Of a stretch of DNA of 64,000 bases, positions 10,147 through 22,700 are shown one piece after another. A model generated the notes under the pieces. The model did no database searches, was not told the origin of the DNA, and worked only from the letters and a program-made list of their open reading frames with translations. A program made the position numbers and the translations under genes. The DNA is from Cylindrotheca closterium (Eukaryota > Bacillariophyta > Bacillariophyceae > Bacillariales > Bacillariaceae): assembly GCA_933822405.4 (NCBI GenBank), contig CAKOGP040002025.1:124001-188000 (forward strand), in the 5' to 3' direction. Position 1 is the first letter of the stretch. Every line of letters begins with the position of its first letter.

Positions 10147-13100
10147 ATGGAACAGCCAAGAGCTGAAAACAACGACAGGCATAACCATGAGGATCCAGAT
10201 ACTGTCAGGAACCTTCCTAATCTGAAGACAGTGTCATGGATGAAGCAATTTACTTGGACTGTTTGGAAAAACAAAATCATTCTGACCCGCCGTCCCATTC
10301 CCTTGATCTTTTTGCTCATCAGTGGCATTCTTTCCGCGCTACTTTCTTGGTCCGTGGGTCAAGATGCTGACGATGTGATCTATCCTACATTCAGTGAATG
10401 CGGAACTTGGGATCCAGGCTTTGCTGGAACAGTCCAAAATATGGATTGGGAAGAACGAGACAAGATTCAACTTTCCATGAACGATCAATGGCGCAGCGGC
10501 CTTCCAGTTGCTTTGATGATGTTGGGACCTTGTCTGAATGCGATCATTTCCTTTGTCTTTGTTCACAATGAGATTCATTCGCAGCTGTTTGGAGTCCTTC
10601 GATCCCTTGGGTTGAGAGATAGCGTCTACTGGGCTTCCTGGTATGTCCCGTTTACAATCATTGCCTGCATCAATTCTCTATTGGCAGCTGTGACCTGCCA
10701 GTTCCTTCCTGGAAATGTGTACGAATCGGTCTACTTTGGTGGGGTGTTTACATCCATGTTCTTGTTGCAACTTGCGTTGATCCCTTCCGTCTTTCTTTTG
10801 GCCGCTCTATGCGGTACAAAGCGAAAAGCAGTGGCCAACTTTACCATATTTTTGCTCCTATGTTCGGCTTGGGTTCCATTTATGGTCCAAAGTGCTCAAT
10901 CCATGCCACCAAGTGCCTTGGACTACATGTGGAAGAATGAGATGCCAAAAGGTCTCTTTTGGTACTACACATCAACGCTGGACATTCGACAGGACTACAG
11001 CTGGCAAGAAAATTACAATTGGACCGAGCATTTTGAAGACCCCTTTTCTACCTATCCTCCAGCACAATACGATGCGTGCAACACGCCAGTGTTAAGCGAG
11101 TATCAAGGAACTAACCCAAAGCCAGAAAACGGCGAAGAGCGAGACAATGTCCAACCAGAAGAAATCTTTGTCGGATGTTACTCGGCTGCATCATGGAGCG
11201 TCAAGATATGGCATGACGATGACATGATTACAAGAATAGCAATGTTCTTTTTCCCATACTTTCACTTTCAAAATGTATGGGGACACTTTGTGGGATACAC
11301 CAGTCTACCAGACAACAAGTTCACTGCGGCGGAAACATCTCTTTCTGCCGGAGAACTGGCCATCAAAGCCCTTCCTACTAGCAACATTAATCCGTTGCTC
11401 GCATTTGATTCCAAACTGGCACCTCAAGGATCTACCTTTGTCCTTGGGCGATACGACGTATACAACTACGATTGGAAAAATCCTACCACTGTGTGCCCCG
11501 CGGCGAACCCAAGCACAGGAAACTACGGATTCTGTGGCGATTCCTACGGCAACTGTATGTACGTCAAGGATCCTGGCCCCATGCAGTCGACACCCACCAC
11601 CAATGACATTTTCGGATACCTTATTTTGCTGTGCGTCATGTACCTTCTATTGGCTGCTTATTTTGCACAAGTACTTCCAGGAATGAACGGCCGAGGCGAG
11701 CCATTCTATTTCCCATTCCTTCCAAGCTACTGGTTTGGAAAGCGAGGCAAGAAAGACGACAATGATGATGGTGATGATGAACACAATGAGAGTGAAGTTG
11801 GTGTTGGTGTTCACATTGACAATGTCAAAAAGAAGTATGGCAGCTTTGAGGCGCTGAAAGGAGTATCGTTCCATATGGCGGCTGGCGAAGTAACCGCTTT
11901 GCTAGGTAAGTTTGGCGTTGATGGACTCGAGACACATTCCTGGAATTTGCCAAGCTTCGCATTCTCACAACGTCCCTTTTTTGTTGTCGTCTCGAAATAG
12001 GTCACAATGGGGCTGGAAAGACCACTCTATCGAATATTCTTTGCTGCAATATCGGATCTACGAGTGGAAATATCCGTGTCTTTGGTCAGGACATTGGTGA
12101 AGATCCTTTCGCTATTCGGCAAATGGTTGGGCTCTGTAAGCAAGGTAAGCCGAAAGGACTATGATGTATGAACACTTGACTGCGTGCTAAAAGGCTTACT
12201 TTTGATGTCTCGATTGAAATTTATAGACGATTACTTATGGCCGACGCTTTCGGCCAGGGAACATTTGGAACTCTTTGCGGGTCTTCGTGGAATCACCAAG
12301 GAGAAGCTAGAAGCAACAGTTAGCGTGTGGCTTCGTAGCGTCGATCTGGAAGAAGTTCAGCTTCAGTATGCCTCCGCGTATTCTGGTGGAATGAAGCGTC
12401 GTTTGAGTTTGGCACTGGCAACCATCGGTGACAGGCCATTGATTATTCTAGACGAGCCCACTACAGGAATGGATCCTGTCAGGTAAGGATACCATCAAAG
12501 ACAGTTCACATCTCTCTTTCTCTCGCATGTTTGAAACTCACTTTTTACTCCTTCTGCTTTACGCAGTCGTCGATTTGTCTGGAGGCACATTGACCAAATC
12601 AAGGATGGCAGAGTCATTCTTTTGACGACGCATGCAATGGAAGAAGCAGACCTCCTTGCTGATGAAGTCGCAATTATTCGAGACGGGGAGCTTGCAGCCT
12701 TTGGCTCGCCACTACAACTCAAGGCTGAACATGGCACTGCTTTGCAATTCTCATTGTTGCTTGATCAAGACAAAGTCAAGGACGCCGCGGCTTACATCGA
12801 GACATTCTTCAGTGCTACCAAGGAATCCGTTCAAGTGGATTCTAGCAACCCTGGGTCGATTACTGTGAAAATCCTCAATATGGCAGATGGCGAGGAATCT
12901 GATGGTGTGAATGCTCACACTCTGTCAGACTTCGTTACTTGGCTGGACAGCGCCGAATCTTCCGTGAAGGAATATGGCTTCTCCAACAGTTCGCTGGAAG
13001 AAGTCTTCTTGGCTGTAACTGGCACTCACAGTCAGTCAACTGAAACTGAAACTAGCGCTGGCGATGACGAAGGCAATACAGTCATTGTGCCTGATGTTGA

Positions 13101-15572
13101 AGAAGGCGAAGCCAATGATATTGACATTCAACCACCAATGACTACATTCGAACCCAAGATTTCTTTCGGAAACCAAACCATCACTATATTCATGGACATG
13201 TGGACGAGATCGTGGGGTAGAGGAGCATTTATCAACTACATCATCTACGGTATCTTTGTCGCAGGTTGCCTACTTACTGGCTTCGGAGTTGCGAACGACT
13301 ATGATCCTACTAGTCTTTTTGGTGTTGTGGTGCTGTTAGCTTCGCTTATCCTCACTAGCATCATTGGTCCAGTCTATTCCGACAAGGCGGAAGGCCTGTT
13401 CTACTTGATGCAAAGCCAAGGGCTGCTGTCGAGAGCGTACGTCGCTGGTATCAGTCTGTATGGCTTCTCTGTATACCTCGTGTATGGATTGATAATTCTT
13501 GGCGGGTTCTATGGCACAAGCATGTTTAGAGAACCCATTGAATGCCCATATGGTGAAGACGAATGGGGGTACTACCGCGATATCTGCGAGGTCAATGACT
13601 GGGAGAAACCGTGGGGGTCTGTGCCAAATCAAAACTTGCTCAGGTTGAGCTTCGAAGATCAGTACGACGAGCAGTATGTGTCACTTCGTGTTTCCAGATC
13701 TCCCGGAGGTTTCGGCATGATTGTTGCCATCATTTTTTGCTTTGCATTAACTGGTGTCGGCGCCGTCCTAACCACAGCATTCTTACCAGGATACAGGATC
13801 CCACTTGTCTCTGTCATGCTTTTCATTCTCGTTTCGAGTTTTTGGCCTACAATCGATGCAAGAGTCCTATCTGAGTACGACTATAGGATCTGTGAAAATA
13901 TGACTGACCCGGAGCTTGTTTGCCAATCAACGCTATATCCGAACAACACCGCCGAAGAAATCTTGAATTGTGCTGGATTGCAGATCAGCAGTTCGGGAAT
14001 TGGGCACTACTGCATGGATCCCGCTGCTTCACTTTTGCCCCAGATCTCGCTATTACAATCTCTCATCATGGCTTATTACTCCCGAGTAACATTGGTCTCA
14101 CAACCCGAAAAATATGTAGAACAGGTGTTGATACCCAGCTTCGAGGGCGTGTCTTGTGACGGAAACACCTGCGAGTTTCCGTTGGCCAACCAAATTTTCC
14201 GCGAGAACATGCTTTTCATGTTTCTCGGGGCTATCATTTTGCTTGTCTTGGGTATTTTCTTGACATGCCTGTTGGCATTCCCGTTCGGACCGTTTGTTTA
14301 CATCCGGCGCCTTTTCCGATCAATTACCGATGCCGTGCTGTGCAAGAATACGAAAAGTACCACAATGCCGAACAATTCTGGCGATAAGGATGATGCCGGG
14401 CTTGAAGAGGTGACTCAAGAGCGCCAAACAGTGACTTCGTTGTGCCAAGAGTTTGTATCCGGAGAAGGAACCCAAAGCTCGCCTCTCAAGATTGATATGA
14501 ATAAAGTTTCTCGAAATGATGTTCCTCCCGTTGTTACGAGAGGATTGCGCAAAGTGTATCCTGCTCTCGGAGGTAGGCCACCCAAAGTTGCCCTCAGAGA
14601 CCTTGATTTGCACGTTCCAAAGGGGCAAACGCTTGGGTTGCTAGGAAAAAATGGCGCTGGTAAGACAACTGCCTTGAAAATCCTTGCAGGCGCACACGAG
14701 TCAACGTCTGGGGTTGGTATGGTGGTAGGATACAATTGCAACACTGACAAGCTCAACATCTTTGAAAGGTTGGGGAATTGTGCCCAATTCGACGTAGTAT
14801 GGAAGAAGCGATCGGTCCGCTATCATTTGGAGTTTTTCGCCATGTTGAAAGGAGTTCCCCGTAGCAAAGCGACGGAAGTCGCTCGCAATGCAGCGACTGC
14901 GGTCGGTTTAAAGTCATTGGAAATGTTCCATCGAAAGGCGGGGGATCTTTCGGGTGGAATGCGTCGACGACTCTCGATTGCAATCTCGTTGATCGGATCA
15001 CCAAAAGTGAACATCTTGGATGAACCAACAACAGGGTAAGTCAGTGTACTGATCTTTCACTACAATGATCTTTTAAACTCAATGGACGCTTCGTTCGCTT
15101 TCTGATTGTTTACAGACTCGATCCTTCGACAAGAAACTCGATTTGGAAACTCATCAAATCCTTTTCATCTACTGACAGAAGTACTATCATCACTACCCAC
15201 ATGATGATCGAGGCAGATACGCTCTGTGACCGCATTGCGATTGTAAAGGATGGCGCACTGAAGGTGATTGGGACACAACAGCATCTCAAAGACAATTTCG
15301 GTTCGGGGTACAACTTGCAACTGAATTTGGTCAAGAGTACAGAGGAGTATCAGGAGAAGGCCATGTCATTTGTTCGTCAGAATGTCCATGCACAAGCTGT
15401 ACTAGCACTCCGTCAAGCAAAGACGTTGCATGTGTCATTGCCCAGAGACTTGAGATTGGAACGAGTATTCCGTGCACTGTACAGCAAGGAACGTGAAACT
15501 GAAGGAGGAATCAATCAGTTCTTGCTGTCCCAATCGTCACTAGAGGACGTATTTGTGAGAATGAGCGAATAG
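10147..15572 (+). CDS. full-length ABC transporter, subfamily A
   Basis: Five exons (10147-11905, 12001-12144, 12227-12482, 12567-15035, 15116-15572) join in frame to 1694 residues, the usual size for full ABCA proteins. The order is TMD1, NBD1, TMD2, NBD2. TMD1 has a first helix at about 48-66, then a large extracytosolic loop with Cys residues and NxS/T sites, then a helix cluster. NBD1 has Walker A GHNGAGKTT (about 590), signature YSGGMKRR (about 686), Walker B LIILDEPTTGMDP and the H-loop in TTHAMEEAD. NBD2 has GKNGAGKTT (about 1413), LSGGMRRR (about 1514), LDEPTTGLDP and THMMIEAD. Both sites look catalytically complete. ABCA proteins move lipids across membranes using ATP. Three of the four introns interrupt NBD1 or border its motifs, and the last splits the NBD2 Walker B/D-loop. 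It lies between two AAAP paralogues. Confidence 0.93.
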
Positions 15573-15769
15573 GTAGTATCGAAATAAGTCCAGTATCTCA
15601 TATTTTTCCTGAGTTGTCGTTTTGGACTTCATTGTTTCGTCGTTGGCGTCAAGAGGCGTTTACTTTTATGATTGGTGAATCATCCCCCATCTGCAAAAGA
15701 GACGAGATGAATTGAACTTTGGACGGATTGGAGCTGAAACATTCTCATAGTCCTTTCTTTCAAGCTGCT

Positions 15770-16231
15770 TCACATCGGCGACTCTGTTGGTGATGGCGAC
15801 GAAAGTGATTCATTAAAAGTAGTAGTAGTAGTAGTAGTAGTAGTAGGAACCGATGTTGTGTTTGTATCAGAATAATCCTTAATGGTGATTTGTGGAATCT
15901 CAGTGTCGTCTCGTTTTACAAATTCAATCATCATCACCACAGTCACCACAATCACAACAACAGCTAGGAAAGGATACACAAAACATTTCGGAAGAAAGAG
16001 CCTGATAATCATTTCTTTTAACCTTGTGAACATACTTCTTTTTGTTTCAGTGGCATCATGAGTATTTCCATTTGTATCCGGCGAAGCTTGTTGTTTCACG
16101 TAGTCCCCTTGATCCATTTCGTGGTTGGCAGTAGCAATACCATCGTTAGCTTCCCTCTTGCTCATAGTGAGTGGAAGAGATTGCTTAGAATGAATCGTCA
16201 CCGCAGGCTGTAGCAATCTGTGATCAATCAT
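15770..16231 (-). CDS. small single-pass membrane protein of unknown function
   Basis: The open frame encodes 153 residues from ATG 16231; Met-23 is an alternative start. A polar N-terminal half (about 85 residues) precedes one strong transmembrane helix, FLAVVVIVVTVVMMIEFV (about 87-105). A Thr/Ser/Pro-rich tail follows, with a nine-Thr run encoded by a TAG/TAC-type trinucleotide repeat at 15818-15847. The N-terminus has no signal peptide, so the helix probably acts as a signal anchor with the Thr-rich tail outside. This layout resembles the beginning of diatom LRR-type membrane proteins, but no LRR follows the stop, so truncation is possible. Function unknown. Confidence 0.55.
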   Translation of the reverse strand: MIDHRLLQPAVTIHSKQSLPLTMSKREANDGIATANHEMDQGDYVKQQASPDTNGNTHDATETKRSMFTRLKEMIIRLFLPKCFVYPFLAVVVIVVTVVMMIEFVKRDDTEIPQITIKDYSDTNTTSVPTTTTTTTTTFNESLSSPSPTESPM

Positions 16232-16250
16232 CGATCGATCGATCGATCAA
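16229..16250. repeat. ATCG tetranucleotide microsatellite
   Basis: Four to five ATCG units lie directly over the proposed start codon of the small membrane protein on the minus strand. This makes that start somewhat uncertain. Confidence 0.85.
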
Positions 16251-16449
16251 AGGGAGCTAAACGATTACTTTGACTAAAACTGAAGAGGTCGTGTCTCGTG
16301 TCTGATCATGAAAAGATCTTTCGTACGTATTTCTGTCAGAGCTCATGGCATCTCCCGGTTTAGTTTCCTGACATTTATTATTAATAATATATAATATCGA
16401 TTACATTGTCGAAAGCAACACAACAAAACACAACACAGATTCTAAAACA

Positions 16450-18295
16450 ATGGACGACTTCGGTGAGACGCAATCACAGCAACATGCAAACACTTATATT
16501 GCTGGCGAAGACAACAGTCGCCTCAAGCAGGTGGCTCGGGACTTCGGCTTGACCAAAACTGATGCGAGGATTCCACAACCAAACATTCGATCGTTACCTC
16601 AAAGCTTGAAGCTCTTTTGGAGTGATGACACTTTGGAACGATCCCGGATGCACAGTGTGGGTGCCCTAGGAGACAATGAGCACATTGATGATCACGGCGA
16701 CGTTCACATGACTCTGACGGTCCGGAAGAGGAGACGAAGAGATGGTCGAGCGGAACAAAATCAGCCAGACTACGGTGGCAACCTGTCGAATCTTTTCCAA
16801 GGCCCAGATTCTTCGACAAGTCTGAAGTCGTTGGTGGAGGTTGAAGAGACTATTGATGTTGTGGAAGGTGGTTCCATGACTGCAGCCATCTTTGGAATCA
16901 TCAAGGGAACCATCGGTCCAGCAGTTTTGTTTCTGCCCAAAGGATTTCAAATGGCAGGATACGCTTTTGCTATTCCTACAATGATATTGGCTACTACGGC
17001 CTATATCTACAGCGCAAATCGGCTCCTGCAGTGCTGGAAAGTTGAAAGAGAGAGGGCAGACAAGATTGATGAAATTCGAGCATTGCTAATGGAGTCACCC
17101 AAGCGGTATGGGGCTACCGAAGAGTCGCGACCAGCCGAAGGTAGTACAATGCTGACATATCCTGAGCTAGCAAGACGTGCCTTTGGTCGTGGTGCCATCT
17201 TTGTGCAATTGGGAATCGCCCTCATGCAGTTTGGAGTATGCCTGACCTATCTCATTTTTGTACCCCAAAACCTCTACGAAGCTTTTCGTATGCTCCTTGG
17301 CTGGGACGTGAACAAAACTGTCTTTCTGATTGCAATGTTGCTGATCGAAGTGCCATTGTCATGGATTCGTGATATCCGTCGATTGACTCCTTTTAATGTC
17401 CTGGCTACCATGCTGACTGCCTACGGGTTATTTTCTTGTTTGGTATTGGCCTTTTGGGAGATTGCAAAAGACCCAGAATCATCATACTTTGATAGGCTTG
17501 CTGCCTTACCAGCCACCAATAGTGATACTTGGATACTGTTCATTGGAACTGCTGTAAGTGTCTGTCGTTGACTGAACCCGCTTCTGACGGCTTGGCTTAA
17601 TTGCAATCCCATATATTCACCCTGAGGTTTTCATTGATTGATTCCATCCTGCCAAACGACTGCTCTGTCAATCATTGGAACAGTTCTTTGCTTTTGAAGG
17701 AGGTATCACGTTGATTGTCCCACTTCAAGGGGCCGTCTTTCGAGAAGAAGACAAACAGCGCTTTCCTTCTGTTAATCAAACCGTGACGTCCAGAATCGTT
17801 GCCTTTTACATGTTCTTCGCCATAACTTGCTGGGCTGCTTTTGGAACGTCGATTCGCACAGCGCTTACGGCGTCACTTCCACCAGGACCTTATGCCACCA
17901 GCGTACAGCTCGCATACTCAGTGGCAGTGATCTTTACTTTTCCACTGCAGGCATTTCCTGCCATGGAGGTTGTCTTTCATCATTCCACAAGTGGAGCCAG
18001 CAAAACGGATCCATCTGAACGTACCAAGTTGAACGCTCAAGCATCTCTGGTAGTTTGTATGCTGGGAATCGTTGCCTATTTGGCGATTGATTACTTGGGA
18101 AATGTAGTTAGTCTGTTGGGCTCACTGGTTGGCATTCCCATTGCGCTGATATTCCCTCCCATGATGCACAATATTATTGGACGAGATTTGTCAAAAAGCA
18201 CGAAACTTTTGAACACTTTTGTTGCTGGTCTTGGATTTGTTGTAATGGGTATCACGTCCTACATCACGATAATCCAATGGGATAAGGGTGCATAG
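16450..18295 (+). CDS. amino acid/auxin permease family (AAAP/SLC36-like) transporter, copy 2
   Basis: Two exons, 16450-17553 and 17684-18295, give 571 residues. It is collinear with the copy at 5090-6989: the same N-terminal cytosolic motif (HANTYIAGEDNSRLKQVARD against HAHTYVAGEDGSRLKKVARG), the same WSDDTLERxRMHSVG segment, and the same membrane core (FGIIKGTIGPAVLFLPKGFQ, LTYLIFVPQNLY). The intron lies at the same codon, showing that duplication came after the intron was gained. It lacks the Asp/Glu run of copy 1 and so is 22 residues shorter. It is expected to be a proton-coupled amino acid transporter; substrate and membrane are unknown. Divergence is moderate, so both copies are probably functional. 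Confidence 0.9.
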
Positions 18296-18595
18296 TACGA
18301 TATAGTTGGCGATGGCTGTGGAAGTACACGTGTACCTACTAATAGTGTATGATAGTTAGCGATGGCAGAGCCCCATACAGTACATTTTGGGGGAAGTAAT
18401 GGAGGTGATCACCAATTCCCCCTGTTTGCCCCTTGGTGTCCAGTCGTGCGTTTGCCAGGAATAAGTGAGTCTTGCATTTCCATCAATCACAATTCCGAAT
18501 GAATGAAGCAAACCTACCGGTAGGTGAAAGTGCCACTATGCAAACAATTATCGAAAGCAATCATCACAAAATCCAAAAAAAGTAAACAGCTCAAT
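18296..18595. other. intergenic region between AAAP copy 2 and family copy B
   Basis: This is a 300-bp tandem spacer. It carries an ACCTACCGGTAGGT palindrome near 18512-18525, just upstream of family copy B, and a repeated ATAGTTxGCGATGGC word at about 18302 and 18353. No gene seen. Confidence 0.4.
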
Positions 18596-19465
18596 ATGCC
18601 TACAGTAAATACAAGGAACAGCGTTTTGCAATCTCTTACTACCATTGAAGAGACGTCAAATGATTTTGATCACGACGACGAGGGTTCGACGGAATTGAAA
18701 TTGCCTGCTAGTATGAAGCAGCACGCATCTCTTTCATCGGTTTCCTCATCCTCTTCGTCGTCTTCGTCATCATCCAATGATGATCTCGATAAAAAAAAGG
18801 TGCAACAAATCCAAACAGAGCTTCGGGACTTTCAAGCAGCCTTGCGTTCAAGTCCTTCCGCTTTCTTAGCAGAAATGAATTCGTTGGTTCTTCAATCGTT
18901 TCCTACCTTTTATGAGTTCATTGCCATCTTGCAGCAACAGCCAGCATTTGATAAGACAGCTTTCCTCGAAGAAATTGCAAAGACCAACACCACGTTGTAT
19001 ACTCCTCGTGGAGTGACGATCACTGATACAAAACAAATTTCACGTTACTTCACTGTTGAGAGTGCTGGCAGGAGAAAACCCCATGAATTGCTATACCGGG
19101 CGGCAACCTCCAAAATTTTTGAGAAGACTTCCCTCCTTGAATCCTTGACATGCGCGAATGGCCTCATCCGACCTGTGTTGCATGCCAAAGCTTCTATGAA
19201 GGATTGCTCCTTGGAAATTAGTTTGAAAAATGGAACTCCACACTTGGTTGCCGAGTGCTTTTTGAATGTGAGCATCCCCTGCAGTCGACGAAATGAAAAT
19301 TCAGCTTCTCGATGGACTGTTGTCGTGGGTGTCGTTGCGGAAGTCTTCTTTTGCCCTTGTGACGAAACTTTGTCAGTGACACTCTTGCACCTCAGTCCTG
19401 CAAAAGAATTTTCGGAACGCCAAATGAAAGCGATTGCCAAGGAATGTATTCGTCACTCGAACTAA
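18596..19465 (+). CDS. unknown protein, three-member intronless family, copy B
   Basis: The protein has 289 residues from the first in-frame ATG at 18596; an upstream GTG would add 24 residues but is unlikely to be used. It has an acidic N-terminus and a nine- to ten-Ser run. It then has the family block: a Tyr-Thr-Pro-Arg-Gly stretch, HELLYRAATSKIF, a segment around ANGLIRPVLHAKAS, ECFLNVSIPC, FFCPCDETL and a C-terminal charged helix. It is the most diverged of the three copies: the IFAD motif of A and C is replaced, and the RPQL-x-AGTFV segment is altered. No membrane segment or signal is present. Function unknown; see copies A (1587-2384) and C (37791-38660). Confidence 0.75.
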   Translation: MPTVNTRNSVLQSLTTIEETSNDFDHDDEGSTELKLPASMKQHASLSSVSSSSSSSSSSSNDDLDKKKVQQIQTELRDFQAALRSSPSAFLAEMNSLVLQSFPTFYEFIAILQQQPAFDKTAFLEEIAKTNTTLYTPRGVTITDTKQISRYFTVESAGRRKPHELLYRAATSKIFEKTSLLESLTCANGLIRPVLHAKASMKDCSLEISLKNGTPHLVAECFLNVSIPCSRRNENSASRWTVVVGVVAEVFFCPCDETLSVTLLHLSPAKEFSERQMKAIAKECIRHSN

Positions 19466-19739
19466 AAGGGTACATGTCGACAATGTTGATGACTAAAAGC
19501 TAAAAAGCACAATTCTTTATTCAGTTGTTTGTTTTGATATCTTTATAGCATTATTTTACAGTGTTTTGCCTTTTGCATTGCTCTAGTCATACCATCCCCA
19601 AATATAGTCAATTCAGACTGAGTCCGTCGATTGAGCGCTGGCAAGGCAACAATCGCATTGATGTGTCATTCGTTATTCGTACGCGGTGTCCGTTACGAAA
19701 CAGTTCTGACCATCATGCGGACTTGTAGTGCTTGTTGCA

Positions 19740-22700
19740 TTATTTGTCTTTCTTGTTTGGCCGTCCCTTCGGTTTGTCTGTCAAAAAGCGAATCCCTATT
19801 TTTGGTTTCTTTCTTGCAATGGCCAGTTTGACATCGTCTAGGGTGATGCATCCATCTTCCCCCGTCCCTTTGAGCGTGGTCAAATCTATTTTCGCTTCAT
19901 CAGCCGCCGTTCGAGCTTTTGCTGTCACTAGAATCTCTTGCACCATGGCATCAGTAGAGTTAGTGGCGGCTTCCTGGAAGTCGAAAGTTTCAGCCGTTGT
20001 ACTAGTCTCTTTTGGAGGAGAAGTATTTTCCTTTTTCAGATCGCGAATGTCAACCTTTGCAGTTACATTCATTTCGCTATCTTCCACTATGCTTTCTTCA
20101 GCTTCCTCTATTGCAACGTCTTCCTCTGCCCCTTCTTCGACTTGGATATCCTCTTCGCCATTCGCAAGCACCTCTACTTCGTCTGACGATGATTCTTCCT
20201 CGACTTCTAGTTCCATGTCAACACCATCTTCGTCGACATAGTCGCCATTAATGTCTTCAGAAACCAAATCATCACTAATGTCCTCAGTATCTTCGACATT
20301 ACTGGCTTCAATCTCGTCCGAAGCATCCACCATAGTTTCCCCACCAGCCTCCAATTGCGCATCCTCTTCGATAAGGGCTTCTTCGCCTTCCTCTTCATCG
20401 ACTATCGGGGGCTGGACATCTTCTTCGTCCGGTTCTTGTTGCAAGTCTTCCGGTGATTCTACAACATCTTCCTCGACTGTGTCCACACCTTCGTCCTTGG
20501 TCGGTTCTGGCGAATCTTTGTGTTGTTGTTGCAAGTCTTCCGGTGATTCTACACCATCTTCCTCGACTGTGTCCACACCTTCGTCCTTGATCGGTTCTGG
20601 CGAATCTTCTTGTTGTTGTTGCAAGTCTTCCGGTGATTCTACAACATCTTCCTCGACTGTGTCCACACCTTCGTCCTTGATCGGTTCTGGCAAATCTTCT
20701 TGTTGTTGTTGCAAGTCTTCCAGTGATTCTACAACATCTTCCTCGACTGTGTCCACACCCTCGTCATTGATCGGTTCTGGTGAATCTTCTTTTGCTGACT
20801 CTAAAGTCTCTTCGTGAACCACTTCTTTGACAACAGTCTCCGATGTAATACTTTCCTCCTCGGCAACAACTGGTTCCTCGATAGGCTCCTCAACCTCAGG
20901 TTCTGGTTTCAAGTCTTCAGTTTCCTTATTCGTGTCCACTATTGGTGTAGGAGGTGGTGGCGACGGCGGCGGTGCAGGTGGCTTAATTGGTGGGCCCTTC
21001 TTCTCCACAGTCTTCTTTTTCTTTGGTTTCAACGTACTCGACAGATCTGGCATAAATCTCGTTTCCTCTGGTGGCGGTGCTTGTGTCGCTTTAGGTGTCG
21101 CTTTAGGTGTGATCCTATTGGTTGATTTGGGACTCTTTGGTGTCGACAAGTTTGGGAAAAGTTTCGAATCTGAATTGGTTGGCTCTGGTGCAGTATAACT
21201 TGATCCACCTCCTGCATTTAATGGAGCACGGACGTCATCAATCCTTCCCCGAGGTCGTGTTTTATTGGACGGGATAACTCGAATTTCCTTCGGTCTCGCT
21301 CGAGTATCATCATATCTTCCCTTAGGAATACGTCGCTGCGTTCCACCGTTTAAAGGGGCCGGAGGAGTCCTGGGTGGGTTGGGTGTGCTCTGTGGTGGGG
21401 GAGCACCTCGTCGCATATTTGGAATGACTGGGTACTTGCTGGCAACCTTGGCAGGAGCAATGGATGGCGCATCGCCACGAACCCACGAGGGCAAATCTGG
21501 ATCATCCAAATAATTGTCACCTCCTGCTGCTGCCGCTTCTCTTGGATCTGGTGGTGGATAGTAGTTTTCGCCCGCTTCGTTGGTTTCTTCGGGGACAAAT
21601 GATGATGCGTCAGCGTAGCCACTGTAACCATTGGCATCAGCTTGGCTTGGGGGCGGCGGTGACGATCGGCGCATATTTCTCATCTGTGCCTCGTTGTTGG
21701 CAATCGTCCCCAATACAGCACCCACATCAAACAACTCTTTTGGACCACCGAGCTGGGTCGCCAAAATACCATCCTCTGTTGCGAGGATATCGTGGCTCTC
21801 AGCGTACTTCTGGGTATCAATGACCATGAATGTGTCACTTTCCACAACAGCAATGGGCTCGCCCTTCTTTACAGGGTCACCAACATTCTTGAGCCATTCG
21901 ATGATCATTCCCTTTTTCATTCCATATGACAATTCGGATAGCACGATTTCTGTACCTTCGTCTTCTTGAGGTTGATTCAAAGGCGCTCGAGTGTCATCAA
22001 TTCTTCCACGGCCTGATGGCCTTTCGCCTCTTCTCTTTGGGGGTGCTCCTCGTCGTTTCGGTGGAGCACCACGTCTCTGAGGAGGAGGAGCCGCAACACT
22101 ACCTCTGGGAGTCGAGGCAGGCATTCGCCCAGGTGGAGTTTGACTCTTATCGTACATTTGACTTTGCTGCTGCTGTTGCATTGTGGCCTCTCGAGCTTTT
22201 TTAATGGCATTGGCCGATGGGGATGTTCCGCCTCCAGGTTGACCCATCTTTGGGATGACAGGAAATTTGCTAGCGACTTTTGCTGGGGCAAGAGAAGGAG
22301 CATCACCGCGCACCCAAGAGGGCAAATCTGGATCATCAATTGCTTCATTATTATATTGCTCCCCACCGCCACCGCCACCATAGGAACCTGCGGCAGCAAA
22401 GTCGGCTGCTTGTCTTTCTTCTTGTGACATGAATCGTTTTGCAAATTCGTCATTTTGTTGTTGTTCTGATGGTCCTCCTCCCATTTGGGCCATTACATCT
22501 TCTTCGACCTGTTCGACGGAATCGAGGAATCCAGCATCCATGTTTGCTCCTCTGGGTCTTTGCTCAGGATCCGTCGATGCCTGGATTGCATCGGCTACGA
22601 AGCGCTGCGTTCGGGACATCGGTTTGTCTGGTCCTTCAGCAGCAGCTACAGACGCTCCGCTTCCATATGGGTTTGACTGTGGTACATTTCGAGCTGCCAT

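Noticed and set aside
20251..20817. 188-codon plus-strand frame rich in Ser and Cys
   Set aside because: It is the antisense reading of the 90-bp acidic repeat in the giant minus-strand gene; periodic coding repeats keep opposite frames open.
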